A stretch of 64,000 nucleotides of DNA from Terrisporobacter petrolearius (GTDB lineage: Bacteria; Bacillota; Clostridia; Peptostreptococcales; Peptostreptococcaceae), in NCBI RefSeq assembly GCF_032598785.1, contig NZ_CP102984.1; one strand, given 5' to 3'. Positions 9,277 to 17,804 of this stretch are shown one piece after another. Within the stretch, counting starts at the first letter, position 1. Every line of letters begins with the position of its first letter. The position numbers were made by a program, and so were the translations under genes. The notes beneath the pieces are model-generated. The model searched no databases and was not told the origin of the DNA. It was given only the letters and a program-made list of their open reading frames with translations.

Positions 9277-9969
9277 TTACTCGCTCATCTTAAAGCCTAT
9301 TCCCCAAACTGTTTGTATGTACTCATCTAAGGGATTTGCCTTCGCAAGCTTTGAACGAATATTGCTAATATGTACATTTATTGTATTCTCATCTCCAAAA
9401 AATTCATCATTCCATACATGCTCATAAAGATTTGATTTAGTAAATACCTTTTTAGGATATTTCATCAATAATTCTAGAATTAAAAATTCTCGTTTTGTAA
9501 GGCTTACAGAAGTCTCACCTACCTGTACCGAATGGGTTTCTATATCTATTGTTATATCCTTATAAGTTACCTTATTATATTCATTTTTGAGATTTGAAGT
9601 GTGTTTATACCTTCGTAGCTGCGCTTCAATTCTTGCCAACAGCTCATCATTATTAAATGGCTTTATAATATAATCATCAGCACCGGACTTCAGCAGATTG
9701 ATTGTTGATTCTTTATCACTCTTTGCCGAAAGTCCGATAACTGGAACATTACTATGTTTTCTAATTTCTTTTAGTACTATCTCTCCTGACAATCCTGGAA
9801 GCATAAGGTCAAGAAGTACTAGATTAATTTTATTATTAAAAACCATTAAAGCTTCTGTACCTGAATAAGCTGATTTTGTATCGTATCCATTTTGGTCTAA
9901 TAAGTCACGAATCATATTACTTATATCATTGTCATCCTCTATAACCAATATTAAAGTTTTATTACTCAT
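9277..9969 (-). CDS. OmpR/PhoB-family response regulator of module 1
   Basis: A 230-residue regulator. The receiver domain (about 1-120) has the acidic pair EDDND, phosphoacceptor Asp in LVLLDLMLPG near 53 and Lys in ADDYIIKPF near 103. The winged-helix DNA-binding domain follows, with SLTKREFLILELLM and ENTINVHISNIRSKL. It is the first gene of the module and would activate the ABC genes when the kinase senses its ligand. The TAGGTAGGTG ribosome binding site supports the ATG at 9969. The 198 bases upstream are AT-rich and should hold the promoter. Confidence 0.88.
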   Translation of the reverse strand: MSNKTLILVIEDDNDISNMIRDLLDQNGYDTKSAYSGTEALMVFNNKINLVLLDLMLPGLSGEIVLKEIRKHSNVPVIGLSAKSDKESTINLLKSGADDYIIKPFNNDELLARIEAQLRRYKHTSNLKNEYNKVTYKDITIDIETHSVQVGETSVSLTKREFLILELLMKYPKKVFTKSNLYEHVWNDEFFGDENTINVHISNIRSKLAKANPLDEYIQTVWGIGFKMSE

Positions 9970-10167
9970 TACGTTTTAACACCTACCTAACGTTAAATAT
10001 TAAATTTATAATAACTTACCTTAACAACGCTAACTAGTTTCCTTTCTATTTTACCACTATTCTTGCTATCTAAACTACAAATATAGATATTGTATCCTAT
10101 CCACATAACTCATTAAATCTTGATCAATCTTTAACTCCTAGTTAAATTAATTTATATATTTAGATTG

Positions 10168-10851
10168 TTAAGCTAATTTAATAATATCAGTCAACTTTTT
10201 TTCTAATTTATCGCTGCTTTTAGCTATGCAAATAATAAACAAAGCTATTATTCCCCAGGCCCACATGGGTATTACTATATTAGATGAGCCTAATGCTGAT
10301 GCTGCCAGTATTTCCCAAGGCCTTGTAAGTAGCATTATTATAACATATCTTTTTAAACTTATTTTACTAAGTCCTGCTACGAAACCAATAGTATCATCAG
10401 GGAAAAATGGAAGAAATAATAGCAATGTAAGAAGTAATTGTCCTTTCTTGGACGAAAAATGTTCCTCATACTTATTTAAAACTTTAGGATTTACAAACCT
10501 CTCCACAAAAACTCTTCCAAATTTTTTTCCAAAAATAAATACTATTGAAGAACCGCTTATAATTGCCATCATGCTAATAAAAAAAGATTCCCACATGCCA
10601 AATACTGTTCCACCTACTACAGCACTTATATTGCTAGGTATTGGTGCAATAATAACAGATGTTAATTGAACAATAAAAAATATTAAATAAGCTTTTTCTC
10701 CGTATCCTTCAATATATTTTTTAAATTCTTCAGCTGAGGACATGTAATCTAAAATACCACTTGATTTCACATAACCAAATATTCCTATAAATATAATAAT
10801 AACTGCTAATAAGTAAGAAAAAAATTTTATTTTGTCATTAGATTTATTCAT
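10168..10851 (-). CDS. TVP38/TMEM64-family (DedA superfamily) membrane protein
   Basis: A 227-residue polytopic membrane protein with a VTT/SNARE-associated domain: IAPIPSNISAVVGGTVFG with the re-entrant loop, FGKKFGRVFVERF, then LLLFLPFFPDDTIGFVAGLSKIS, where the paired Pro and Asp are conserved. DedA-superfamily proteins translocate phospholipids or undecaprenyl phosphate across the membrane. It overlaps the upstream gene by 8 bases (stop of that gene at 10844), so the two are translationally coupled. The protein ends with a lysine-rich cytoplasmic tail. Confidence 0.8.
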   Translation of the reverse strand: MNKSNDKIKFFSYLLAVIIIFIGIFGYVKSSGILDYMSSAEEFKKYIEGYGEKAYLIFFIVQLTSVIIAPIPSNISAVVGGTVFGMWESFFISMMAIISGSSIVFIFGKKFGRVFVERFVNPKVLNKYEEHFSSKKGQLLLTLLLFLPFFPDDTIGFVAGLSKISLKRYVIIMLLTRPWEILAASALGSSNIVIPMWAWGIIALFIICIAKSSDKLEKKLTDIIKLA

Positions 10852-11434
10852 ATATTACACTCATCCTCCCTGCTCTTATTCCTTCTATATATAATTTATT
10901 TTCTGGTAATTTTATTTCTTTAAGATCACCTTTATAAATCATTTTTCCTTCTATATTCAGCAAACTTTGAGGCCTAACCAAATTTCTTGATATTTTAAGA
11001 TCTGCAACACCACTTTCATTTAAAATATAATATACAAATTCTGAACATAAGAATCTATTATCGCTACAAACTGCCTTATTCAACAAACTATGCACAAGCC
11101 CCTTATAGTTATATTTATAAATATCACTATTGGAAATAAAATGATCTAATAGTAATTTAGCCTTTTCATACTTTTGCTTAGACACTTCAATCTCAATTAT
11201 TGCACCAGGTAATATATTGCAAAATTTATATACACCTTCATTGATATCCTCTTTTCTAAACCTTCCTATAAAAGGATTATAGGTATTCCTCCTTCCAAAG
11301 CTGTACATATGATTAAGTTCTTTATCTAAAGAAATAGCTGCATGTGTATATTCATCATCTTTAAAAATTCGAATAAGCTTAGACATGACAGTATTTGTTC
11401 TTGTTAAAACTATATATAAATAATATTTTTCCAT
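10844..11434 (-). CDS. YiiX/YebB-like permuted NlpC/P60 (papain-like) hydrolase
   Basis: A 196-residue cytoplasmic protein. The sequence DDEYTHAAISLD supplies a candidate catalytic His, and NRFLCSEFVYYIL supplies the Cys, in the order His before Cys that defines the circularly permuted NlpC/P60 (YiiX/LRAT-like) fold. Members act on lipids or peptides, and the substrate here is unknown. The 8-base overlap with the DedA-superfamily gene that follows suggests a joint membrane-lipid or envelope role; this is inference. The ribosome binding site is GGAGGTAAATT ahead of the ATG at 11434. Confidence 0.7.
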   Translation of the reverse strand: MEKYYLYIVLTRTNTVMSKLIRIFKDDEYTHAAISLDKELNHMYSFGRRNTYNPFIGRFRKEDINEGVYKFCNILPGAIIEIEVSKQKYEKAKLLLDHFISNSDIYKYNYKGLVHSLLNKAVCSDNRFLCSEFVYYILNESGVADLKISRNLVRPQSLLNIEGKMIYKGDLKEIKLPENKLYIEGIRAGRMSVIYE

Positions 11435-11550
11435 GATAATTTACCTCCATTAATTTAATTTATGTATTTATTATGATATATAGAGTTTAAGAACCTATTA
11501 AAAAAGTCTTAAGAAAAACTTAAGTATAAATTAAAATCTGATTAAAGTAT

Positions 11551-11592
11551 AAAAAAGCCAGCTAAGGTAAAATTATTTCACCCTACTGGCTT
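11551..11592. terminator. Rho-independent terminator after the AraC-type gene
   Basis: In minus-strand sense, AAGCCAGTAGGGTGAAA pairs with TTTTACCTTAGCTGGCTT and is followed by a TTTTTT run. It closes the gene ending at 11720. Confidence 0.8.
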
Positions 11593-11719
11593 CTCTATGG
11601 TATGCACTACTTTTCCAATATATCAGAAAGTTAGCATTAATATATTTTTATATAGCTAAGTTAAAACAGTGTCTCCTTTACTTCTGCTGTAAAATCTATC
11701 AAATTCATATGATAAAATT

Positions 11720-12583
11720 TTATCTCTTACGAACAGGAATCCAAACCTCACTATAAGCGAAATCCTTTTTATGTTTATCCATTCTAGTAAAAGAAAAACT
11801 AGGGGCGTTGATTACTTCATAATTGGAAGAAGGAAGCCACTCTGAATATATTTTTGCCATTGTTTCTTGTAACGTAGAAGGAAATAACCCTTCATTTGGA
11901 AATATGGCCCAAGTATTAGCTGCTACCGGAACTTTTTCTAATAAGTCGCTTACCTCATTTTTAGTCGTTAAAATACCTATTAGATGAGTTAAATATCCTT
12001 CTTCTTTTAAAAAATTAGCGTCTGCCTCATAAGAAGCATTGACAATTTCATAAGGTTCAATATTTTGAAGAGAATGCATCTCCTTCTTTTGTTCGTCCGT
12101 TATGATTTTTGCAAGCTTTACAATCTCATTATTAACACCTTCAAATTGCATAGGGACACGTTTACTTACACCTACTAAATTAAATGCTGGTTTGTCTTCA
12201 ATTCTAAATTCCATACTAATTCCTCCTTTGACGGTTATTACAAATGAAAGTTTGGGAAATGATTTACTTATACCTTTTTTCGTTACATCTGAAGGTAAAA
12301 ATCCACTCCATTTTTTAAATGATCTACTAAAGCCGTCCATTGACTGATAACCATATTTAAAAGCAACATCTGTTACTTTTTCTCCATTTAATAAATCCTT
12401 ACTTGCTTCCGACAGTTTTCTGTTTTTAATATATTCACTGAGAGTCATCCCCGAAATATAAAAGAATATCTTTCTAAAGTGATAGTCAGAAACTCCAGCA
12501 TATTCAGAAATCATCTCAAGAGATAGATTATCAGTTATATGGTCTTCAATATAATCAATTACATGATTTAATTCGTTTAACAT
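11720..12583 (-). CDS. AraC-family regulator with GyrI-like effector domain
   Basis: About 287 residues. The N-terminal 100 residues form two helix-turn-helix motifs (SLEMISEYAGVSDYHFRKIF and VTDVAFKYGYQSMDGFSRSF). The C-terminal 160 residues form a GyrI/SOUL-like effector-binding domain starting MEFRIEDKPAFNLVGVSKRV. This arrangement is that of the Rob/BmrR-style multidrug-responsive regulators in Firmicutes, where the C-terminal pocket binds hydrophobic cations. I place the start at the ATG at 12583 because AGGAGGGAG lies directly upstream; the longer reading from 12601 has no such site. No adjacent transporter is obviously paired with it. Confidence 0.82.
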   Translation of the reverse strand: MLNELNHVIDYIEDHITDNLSLEMISEYAGVSDYHFRKIFFYISGMTLSEYIKNRKLSEASKDLLNGEKVTDVAFKYGYQSMDGFSRSFKKWSGFLPSDVTKKGISKSFPKLSFVITVKGGISMEFRIEDKPAFNLVGVSKRVPMQFEGVNNEIVKLAKIITDEQKKEMHSLQNIEPYEIVNASYEADANFLKEEGYLTHLIGILTTKNEVSDLLEKVPVAANTWAIFPNEGLFPSTLQETMAKIYSEWLPSSNYEVINAPSFSFTRMDKHKKDFAYSEVWIPVRKR

Positions 12584-12725
12584 TATCTCCCTCCTTTTCA
12601 TATCTACATAATACTAAATTTACCTTAACCATGCTCGACTTTTTTTACATAAAAAATATCGGATTGTTATATAAAAGAAATATTATAAAATATTCTTTAT
12701 TTATTCCAATTCCATCTTTGTTATT

Positions 12726-13334
12726 TTAAAAAAAGCGCTTCTTTATAAAAACAGCACCAATCAATAATGTAGCGATTAAAAGGAAGCTAGCAGATATCAT
12801 TGAATAGAAATCCATATATGAAGCAACAGTTTCCCAATTATCTCCCGCTAACATTCCTAAATAAACAAGCACCATATTCCAAATAAGTGTACCAAGTAGT
12901 GTCAATGATAAAAATGAAATTAAATTCATTTTTGCCATTCCTGCTGGTATAGATACTAGACTTCGAATGACTGGAACAAATCTACAAAAGAATACTGCCT
13001 TATTACCATATTTATTAAACCATTCTCCCGCTGTTATAACATCTTCTTTTTTTAAATGTAGCTTTTTCGCAAGTTTACTATCAAATAGTCGTGTAAATAG
13101 TTCTGAATTTAATCCTCTACCTAGAAAATACAATACAATCGCACCAAATACTGAACCTATCGTAGCTGCTACAGTGCACCCCAATAAGTTCATGTTGCTA
13201 AATGTAGTCATAAAACCTCCAAAGGTTAAAATAATCTCAGAGGGTATCGGTGGAAAAATATTTTCAATGGCAATTAGCAAACCAATGCCAATGTAACCAA
13301 AATGGTTAATTACTTCTAAAATAATATTCTGCAT
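12726..13334 (-). CDS. DedA-family membrane protein
   Basis: About 202 residues with four to five membrane segments. It has the DedA core IENIFPPIPSEIILTFGGF, the GSVFGAIVLYFLGRGL segment and CRFVPVIRSLVSIPAGMAKM, where the Arg pair and Pro-Ala-Gly are the functional signature. Such proteins translocate undecaprenyl phosphate or phosphatidylethanolamine and support envelope stress tolerance. The ATG at 13334 follows GGAGGGAAT. The upstream region carries a 19-base palindrome and a second motif shared with the padR gene, so PadR control is likely (see the operator entries). Confidence 0.85.
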   Translation of the reverse strand: MQNIILEVINHFGYIGIGLLIAIENIFPPIPSEIILTFGGFMTTFSNMNLLGCTVAATIGSVFGAIVLYFLGRGLNSELFTRLFDSKLAKKLHLKKEDVITAGEWFNKYGNKAVFFCRFVPVIRSLVSIPAGMAKMNLISFLSLTLLGTLIWNMVLVYLGMLAGDNWETVASYMDFYSMISASFLLIATLLIGAVFIKKRFF

Positions 13335-13408
13335 TATTATTCCCTCCATTCAAAAACATGATGCTAATTTTTCCCAATATATAATTCTGCTTAACATTCT
13401 CCAAAAAT

Positions 13409-13427
13409 TACTTAATAATATTAAGTA
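13409..13427. promoter_or_regulatory. Palindromic operator candidate upstream of dedA
   Basis: TACTTAATAATATTAAGTA is a perfect odd-centred palindrome 75 bases upstream of the dedA start. Its core, TACTTAATAA, recurs twice in front of the padR gene. I read it as a PadR binding site. Confidence 0.55.
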
Positions 13428-13452
13428 GCAAATTCTAAATAAGTATAGAATA

Positions 13453-13470
13453 ATTACTTAATGATGTAAA
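13453..13470. promoter_or_regulatory. Shared regulatory motif, dedA copy
   Basis: ATTACTTAATGATGTAAA matches 14595-14612 (ATTACTTAATAATGTAAA) upstream of padR at 17 of 18 positions. The pair suggests that the two promoters share one regulator. Confidence 0.5.
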
Positions 13471-13572
13471 TTTCTATTTAAATATAGCTACTCATAATCT
13501 AAAAGAAGCTATTTATATATTAAACTTCTCAATATGATATAGCTTCTGCTCTTATATTTATATATGACTATG

Positions 13573-14208
13573 CTAATGAATTATTTTCTTTATAACTAGA
13601 TTATCTATTATTTTATATAAAAATAATAGAATAAATAGTCCAATAGAGTATAGATTTAACATAAAGTTCATAGCTTTTAATAAAAAAGAATCATCTAAAA
13701 TTGTATTGGTAAATATCCCAATTAATGTCATTATAATTGCAAAAATTAAAATATAACCAATAAGATAGTAATGACTAGATAGCTCAAAAATTCCACTATT
13801 TTTAGAAACTGAGGTGAATTCTTCTACTTGAAATTGAGCAATGGCAGCTTTTGTAGCCTCATCCTTCGTTTTTCCATTATCCTGAAGATCCTTTACAAAA
13901 TCGTTTAAATAAGACTTAAGATCTTCTTTTTCTTGCTTATTTAATACCAAATTATCCACAAAAACATCAATATTATCATACCTTCTTAATAGTACATTGA
14001 TTTTCATATGATCAATATAGTTTAAAATACTCCACACAATAGCAATTGCAATTGCCATCCCATAAGTTAAAAACTCCATCATCGTACTTATTTCGGGATT
14101 AATTTTATTGTTGTATAAAGAAAACATAAATGCAATCATAGATATTAATAATAACCATGGATATCGAATGTCTGATAAATTAAATATTTTTTTTACAAAT
14201 ATTTGCAT
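13573..14208 (-). CDS. DUF1700-like membrane protein in padR operon
   Basis: A 211-residue protein with four hydrophobic segments, in two pairs near residues 15-55 and 140-205. Between them is a cytoplasmic region containing KQEKEDLKSYLNDFVKDLQDNGKTKDE ATKAAIAQF (written split). That region resembles the helical DUF1700/DUF1129-type segment commonly encoded beside PadR regulators. It starts 11 bases after the padR stop and is surely co-transcribed. The function of this family is not well defined; a role in envelope stress or anti-sigma-like sensing has been suggested for relatives. No catalytic motif is visible. Confidence 0.6.
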   Translation of the reverse strand: MQIFVKKIFNLSDIRYPWLLLISMIAFMFSLYNNKINPEISTMMEFLTYGMAIAIAIVWSILNYIDHMKINVLLRRYDNIDVFVDNLVLNKQEKEDLKSYLNDFVKDLQDNGKTKDEATKAAIAQFQVEEFTSVSKNSGIFELSSHYYLIGYILIFAIIMTLIGIFTNTILDDSFLLKAMNFMLNLYSIGLFILLFLYKIIDNLVIKKIIH

Positions 14209-14219
14209 AGCAAAACCTC

Positions 14220-14534
14220 CTAAATAAATTTTTCAACTACTTCCACTGTTTCTTTCCAATCTCTTATATCTTGAGAAAGTCGATCTTTACCCTGCTCTGT
14301 AATCTTAAAGTATTTTCTTCGGCCTCCCTCAGATTCACTTCCCCAATAAAAATCAATAGCTCCCTGTTTTTCTAATCTTTTTAAAGATAGATACATTGTT
14401 GCTTCTAAAATTTCAAATCGACCTTCAGTTCTTGACTTTATTATTCTTGAAATTTCATAACCATAGTTATCTCCTTGAGTTAGAACGCTCAGGATAAGAA
14501 TATCGATAGTTCCTTTTAACATCTCCTTATTCAA
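14220..14534 (-). CDS. PadR-family transcriptional regulator
   Basis: A 104-residue winged-helix repressor: MLKGTIDILILSVLTQGDNYGYEI is the PadR N-terminal helix, LEATMYLSLKRLEKQGAIDFYWG the recognition helix and GGRRKYFKITEQGK the wing. The predicted start is TTG at 14534, 7 bases after AGGAGGTG. It is the first gene of a two-gene unit with the membrane protein at 13573. Repeated ATTACTTAATAA-type sequences directly upstream suggest autoregulation. Confidence 0.88.
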   Translation of the reverse strand: MNKEMLKGTIDILILSVLTQGDNYGYEISRIIKSRTEGRFEILEATMYLSLKRLEKQGAIDFYWGSESEGGRRKYFKITEQGKDRLSQDIRDWKETVEVVEKFI

Positions 14535-14594
14535 GATATCACCTCCTCAATTACTTAATAACATTGAATACTTAACTGTCATTAGTTTATCATT

Positions 14595-14612
14595 ATTACT
14601 TAATAATGTAAA
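14595..14612. promoter_or_regulatory. Shared regulatory motif, padR copy
   Basis: ATTACTTAATAATGTAAA, 61 bases upstream of the padR start; a further partial copy (TTACTTAATAACATTGAA) lies at about 14550-14567. It matches the motif upstream of dedA. Confidence 0.5.
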
Positions 14613-14849
14613 GCAATTTATTCCTTAATTTATTAACTTATTGCTTTTGCTGTTTGTTCTCTTAGACACCGCCAAGTCCAATAAAAATTCTATAATACTA
14701 TTAATTTCGCCAAATTTTAAATCTTCTATGTAAAATTCCATCAAACAAGGTTACATACAGTTATTAAATAATTTTATAAAAGTTCCGTAACTTAATGTAC
14801 GTAATATTCAATAGTTATTTTTAATATATTTTTTGAAATTATGACTAAA
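14613..14849. other. Intergenic region, no gene
   Basis: AT-rich. The stretch around 14795-14840 (GTAATATTCAATAGTTATTT) resembles the MerR-controlled promoter at 45593-45640 and the sequence just after the glycosyltransferase at 430-450. It may be a decayed promoter copy. No ORF of interest was seen. Confidence 0.4.
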
Positions 14850-14885
14850 AAAACAAACCTGCCAAAATTGACAGGTTTGCTTTTA
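14850..14885. terminator. Rho-independent terminator after the Mef-like gene
   Basis: Arms CAAACCTGCC and its near-complement TGACAGGTTTG, flanked by A- and T-runs. It lies just past the stop of the gene at 14892. A sister sequence with the same CCTG/CAGG stem occurs at 33376-33414. Confidence 0.85.
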
Positions 14886-14891
14886 AATACA

Positions 14892-16118
14892 TTAATTAAT
14901 ATTCTGAGTTGATATATTTTTATTACTATGCTGATATAGTATACCAACCAAAGCCAAAAGCATCCCAGATACAATCAGGATTACTTCCACTGATACAATA
15001 TCAGCTAATGGTCCAAAAATTAAAATGGCAACTGGCATTGCACTCGCAGATATAATCTGTATTATAGAAAAAACTCGTCCTAACATGGTTGGCTGAGTAG
15101 TTTCTTGAATAAGCACGGTTTGTGCCGTGGCTATAATCGGCATAAAGAAACCAGCCGTTCCCATAATAATTAAATATACGGTAAAGTTTCCTGCTATACC
15201 TAATAGACTAAAAGTTACACCGAAAGCTACAAGACATAAGGCAATAGTACGAACTTTGTCTTTAAAATTACTATATAGTGAAACGAATAATCCACCAACT
15301 AATGAGCCAACTGTCCAAACTATTTCATTGGTAGTTAGTCTCCATACCTCATTACCAAAGCTTCTTTCAACTAAAAGCGGAGATAGAACTGCTGCGGGAG
15401 TTATTAAAAAGAAAGAACATGCATAGCAGATTACAATCCCTCTTAATAATGGTTGGTGGAAAGTATAATCAATGCCTTCTTTGAGCTCAGTAAGTATAGG
15501 CGCTAGGTCATCAGTTCTCTGGATTTTTTCCACCTTTATAAAACTAATAATTAAGATGGCAAGCGCTGCCGTAACTACATCTAACATAAAAGCCCATGCA
15601 ATATCCATAGAACCAAGCAACATACCTCCTACAGCAGGAGCCAGTAACATTAATACTGAATTCAATGTTTGATTGATGCCTTGTATTTTAGTTAGTTTAT
15701 CCTGAGAGACAAGCTGAGGATAAATAGCATTCACAGCAGGAGTTTGAATACCTGCACCAATTGAACGTACTACTGATACTGCTAGTAAAAGTTCTATACG
15801 TTGAAATCCTGTCCAAAAAGCAATAGCAAGCCCAAATGTTGATACAGCAATAAAAGCATCTGCAATCATAATTAAATGTTTACGATTATACCTATCTGCC
15901 CAAACACCGCCCCACAGAGATATTGCTACCTGTGGAAGCATCGAGCAAATAGTAGACAGCATTAACCAAAATCCTGAAGAGGTTTCCAACGTAATATACC
16001 ACATAATGGCAAAGCCTATAACCGCTGAGCCAAATAGTGATATATTTTGACTTATGAGAAATAGCGCTATTTTTTTATTGAATAAGGGAGAACCCTTATG
16101 ATTATTATTTTTATTCAT
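14892..16118 (-). CDS. MFS exporter, macrolide-efflux (Mef) type
   Basis: A 408-residue major facilitator with 12 predicted membrane helices. The start KKIALFLISQNISLFGSAV, the WGGVWADRYNRKHLIM loop between helices 2 and 3, and VRSIGAGIQTPAVNAIYPQL are typical of the MefA/MacB-independent DHA3 group of macrolide exporters. It lies 49 bases downstream of the ABC-F gene and ahead of a strong terminator, so both form one operon. In streptococcal mef-msr(D) operons the exporter gene comes first; here the order is reversed. The drug range is inferred from family and context. A second member is encoded at 37721-38938. Confidence 0.82.
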   Translation of the reverse strand: MNKNNNHKGSPLFNKKIALFLISQNISLFGSAVIGFAIMWYITLETSSGFWLMLSTICSMLPQVAISLWGGVWADRYNRKHLIMIADAFIAVSTFGLAIAFWTGFQRIELLLAVSVVRSIGAGIQTPAVNAIYPQLVSQDKLTKIQGINQTLNSVLMLLAPAVGGMLLGSMDIAWAFMLDVVTAALAILIISFIKVEKIQRTDDLAPILTELKEGIDYTFHQPLLRGIVICYACSFFLITPAAVLSPLLVERSFGNEVWRLTTNEIVWTVGSLVGGLFVSLYSNFKDKVRTIALCLVAFGVTFSLLGIAGNFTVYLIIMGTAGFFMPIIATAQTVLIQETTQPTMLGRVFSIIQIISASAMPVAILIFGPLADIVSVEVILIVSGMLLALVGILYQHSNKNISTQNIN

Positions 16119-16167
16119 AATTTATAATTTATCCTTCCTCTTAATTCGTAATTTAAATCTTTATTTT

Positions 16168-17631
16168 TTATTTTATTTGTATTATTTTTTTATCCTTAAT
16201 TTCGTAAATTACATCAGCCACATTATCAACTAATCTTTTATCGTGACTAATAAATATAATTGTCCCTGTATAATCTTTCATTAGCATCTCTAAGGCTTCT
16301 AAGCTAATTATATCCAAGTAATTACTTGGTTCGTCCATTAATAAGATATTGTACTTACCTAGCAATATTTGGGCTAACTTCAGTTTTATCATTTCTCCAC
16401 CACTTAAAACAGATAATTTTTTACTGATGTCATTCTGTTGAAATCCCATTGAAGCAAGTACAGAACGAATTTCAGAAATTTTATAGTCACAGTTTTCCTG
16501 CATAAATTCCATAATATTTTTACTGCCATTATACTTATAAGCATTTTGATCAAAATATCCTATTTCAGCCTTAGGTGAAATTGTAATACCCTCTTCACAA
16601 TTTAAGATCATTTGAATTAAAGTAGTTTTTCCTGTTCCATTACCACCTACTATCGCTACTTTTGATCCAAGTGGTATGCTAAAAGATGTATTTTCGAGCA
16701 ATACCTTATCATCAAAACTTTTATTGATTTCAGTCCCAATAATAGGATATGGGTTATGAAGCGCTAGTGCTGCACTCTGACGAAATTGAATAACTCTGTT
16801 ATTTTCTGGAGCCTCCACATCTCCAAGAGTTGCAATCTTGTGTTCTATTGATTTAACAGCATTATACATCTTTTTTTGCTTACTTCCTATAGTTTTCTGA
16901 TGTGCTAAACGTCCACCATTTTCAGAACTATTTTTTCTAGTACTACTTTTAGCTTTCTTATCAATTTTCTGTGCCTGCTTTCGCTTCTCCTCTGCAGCTT
17001 TCTCTAATCGTTCACGCTCCTGAATAAATTTTTCATATTTCGTAGCCTGAACCCTACGTTCTTCATCTTTTTGACTAAGATAATCAGAATAGTTCCCCCA
17101 ATACTCGGTAATCTTTCCATCTTTCAATTCCCATATTTTGTCTACTACTTCATCTAGAAAATAGCGGTCATGACTAATTACCATCAATGACCCTGGAAAA
17201 TACTTTAATTGTCCAACTAAAAAATCAATTCCTTCACGGTCTAAATGACTGGTTGGCTCATCTGCAAAAATACCATGAACTTGTTCTGAAAGAGCTTGAG
17301 CTATTTTTAGTCTTGTTTCTTCACCACCACTCATTTTATCTACATCTAATTCATCAACCCTCATTTTGCCTAACAATGCAAAATCCTTGGGTTTCTGCAA
17401 ATTCACTTCATCAAGTTGAGGTATATAGGCAAATTCCCCAAATCGTTTAATTTTACTTCCTGACGGCGTTAATTCTCCTAGGAGCACTTTTAGTAATGTA
17501 CTTTTTCCTGCTCCATTTTCCCCTACTAAACCTATTCTGTCATAACTATATAATTCTAATTCCTCAATATCTAAGATATCACGCCCTGTATATTCTACAA
17601 AAATGTCTTTTCCTTTTATTAATAATTCCAT
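16168..17631 (-). CDS. msrD-like: Msr(D)-like ABC-F ribosomal protection protein
   Basis: A 487-residue protein, the same length as Msr(D), with two ABC domains and no membrane helix. The first Walker A is GENGAGKST, the first signature MSGGEETR and the first Walker B GIFADEPTSHLD. An Arg/Lys-rich interdomain linker (about 190-280) is followed by a second Walker A (GGNGTGKTT), signature LSVLSGGE and LLMDEPSNYLD. MELLIKGKDIFVEYTGRDIL and RFGEFAYIPQLDEVNLQKP are close to Msr(D). Such proteins enter the ribosomal E site and dislodge macrolides. The ATG at 17631 follows ACAGGAGGAAT. The in-frame extension up to 17826 runs through the attenuator region and is not the start. Confidence 0.9.
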   Translation of the reverse strand: MELLIKGKDIFVEYTGRDILDIEELELYSYDRIGLVGENGAGKSTLLKVLLGELTPSGSKIKRFGEFAYIPQLDEVNLQKPKDFALLGKMRVDELDVDKMSGGEETRLKIAQALSEQVHGIFADEPTSHLDREGIDFLVGQLKYFPGSLMVISHDRYFLDEVVDKIWELKDGKITEYWGNYSDYLSQKDEERRVQATKYEKFIQERERLEKAAEEKRKQAQKIDKKAKSSTRKNSSENGGRLAHQKTIGSKQKKMYNAVKSIEHKIATLGDVEAPENNRVIQFRQSAALALHNPYPIIGTEINKSFDDKVLLENTSFSIPLGSKVAIVGGNGTGKTTLIQMILNCEEGITISPKAEIGYFDQNAYKYNGSKNIMEFMQENCDYKISEIRSVLASMGFQQNDISKKLSVLSGGEMIKLKLAQILLGKYNILLMDEPSNYLDIISLEALEMLMKDYTGTIIFISHDKRLVDNVADVIYEIKDKKIIQIK

Positions 17632-17673
17632 CTTTATTCCTCCTGTATAAAATCGCATATTTTCATTTATTTT

Positions 17674-17693
17674 TCGCAGAGAAATTTCTGCGA
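17674..17693 (-). promoter_or_regulatory. Hairpin between MYYIFI leader and ABC-F gene
   Basis: TCGCAGAGAAATTTCTGCGA on the plus strand folds into an 8-bp stem. In the transcript it follows the leader ORF by 15 bases and is not followed by a U-run. An alternative pairing of the upstream AAAGTCGCA with TGCGATTTT near the ABC-F ribosome binding site is possible, so the hairpin may be one state of a switch. Confidence 0.6.
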
Positions 17694-17708
17694 CTTTAAC
17701 AGTAAGAA

Positions 17709-17729
17709 TTATATAAAAATATAATACAT
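17709..17729 (-). CDS. Leader peptide MYYIFI of the Msr(D)-like gene
   Basis: Six codons (Met-Tyr-Tyr-Ile-Phe-Ile, stop) preceded by a very strong GGAGGAGGAGG ribosome binding site 5 bases upstream. The streptococcal msr(D) leader peptide, as I recall it, is MYLIFM, which stalls ribosomes carrying macrolide and so prevents attenuation. Position, length and the MY-IF pattern agree. It should act in cis as the drug sensor. Confidence 0.8.
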   Translation of the reverse strand: MYYIFI

Positions 17730-17770
17730 ATGTTTCCTCCTCCTCCTTCTTCCTTTCTTTATTCGTCCAA

Positions 17771-17804
17771 TTAAAAAAGCACAGGTTGGTTACCTGTGCT
17801 TTGA
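17771..17804 (-). terminator. Attenuator terminator upstream of the ABC-F gene
   Basis: In transcript sense, AAAGCACAGGT, loop AACC, ACCTGTGCTTTTTT: a 10-bp stem with a T6 run, 140 bases before the ABC-F start. It is an intrinsic terminator inside the leader, the first of two control points. Confidence 0.85.
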
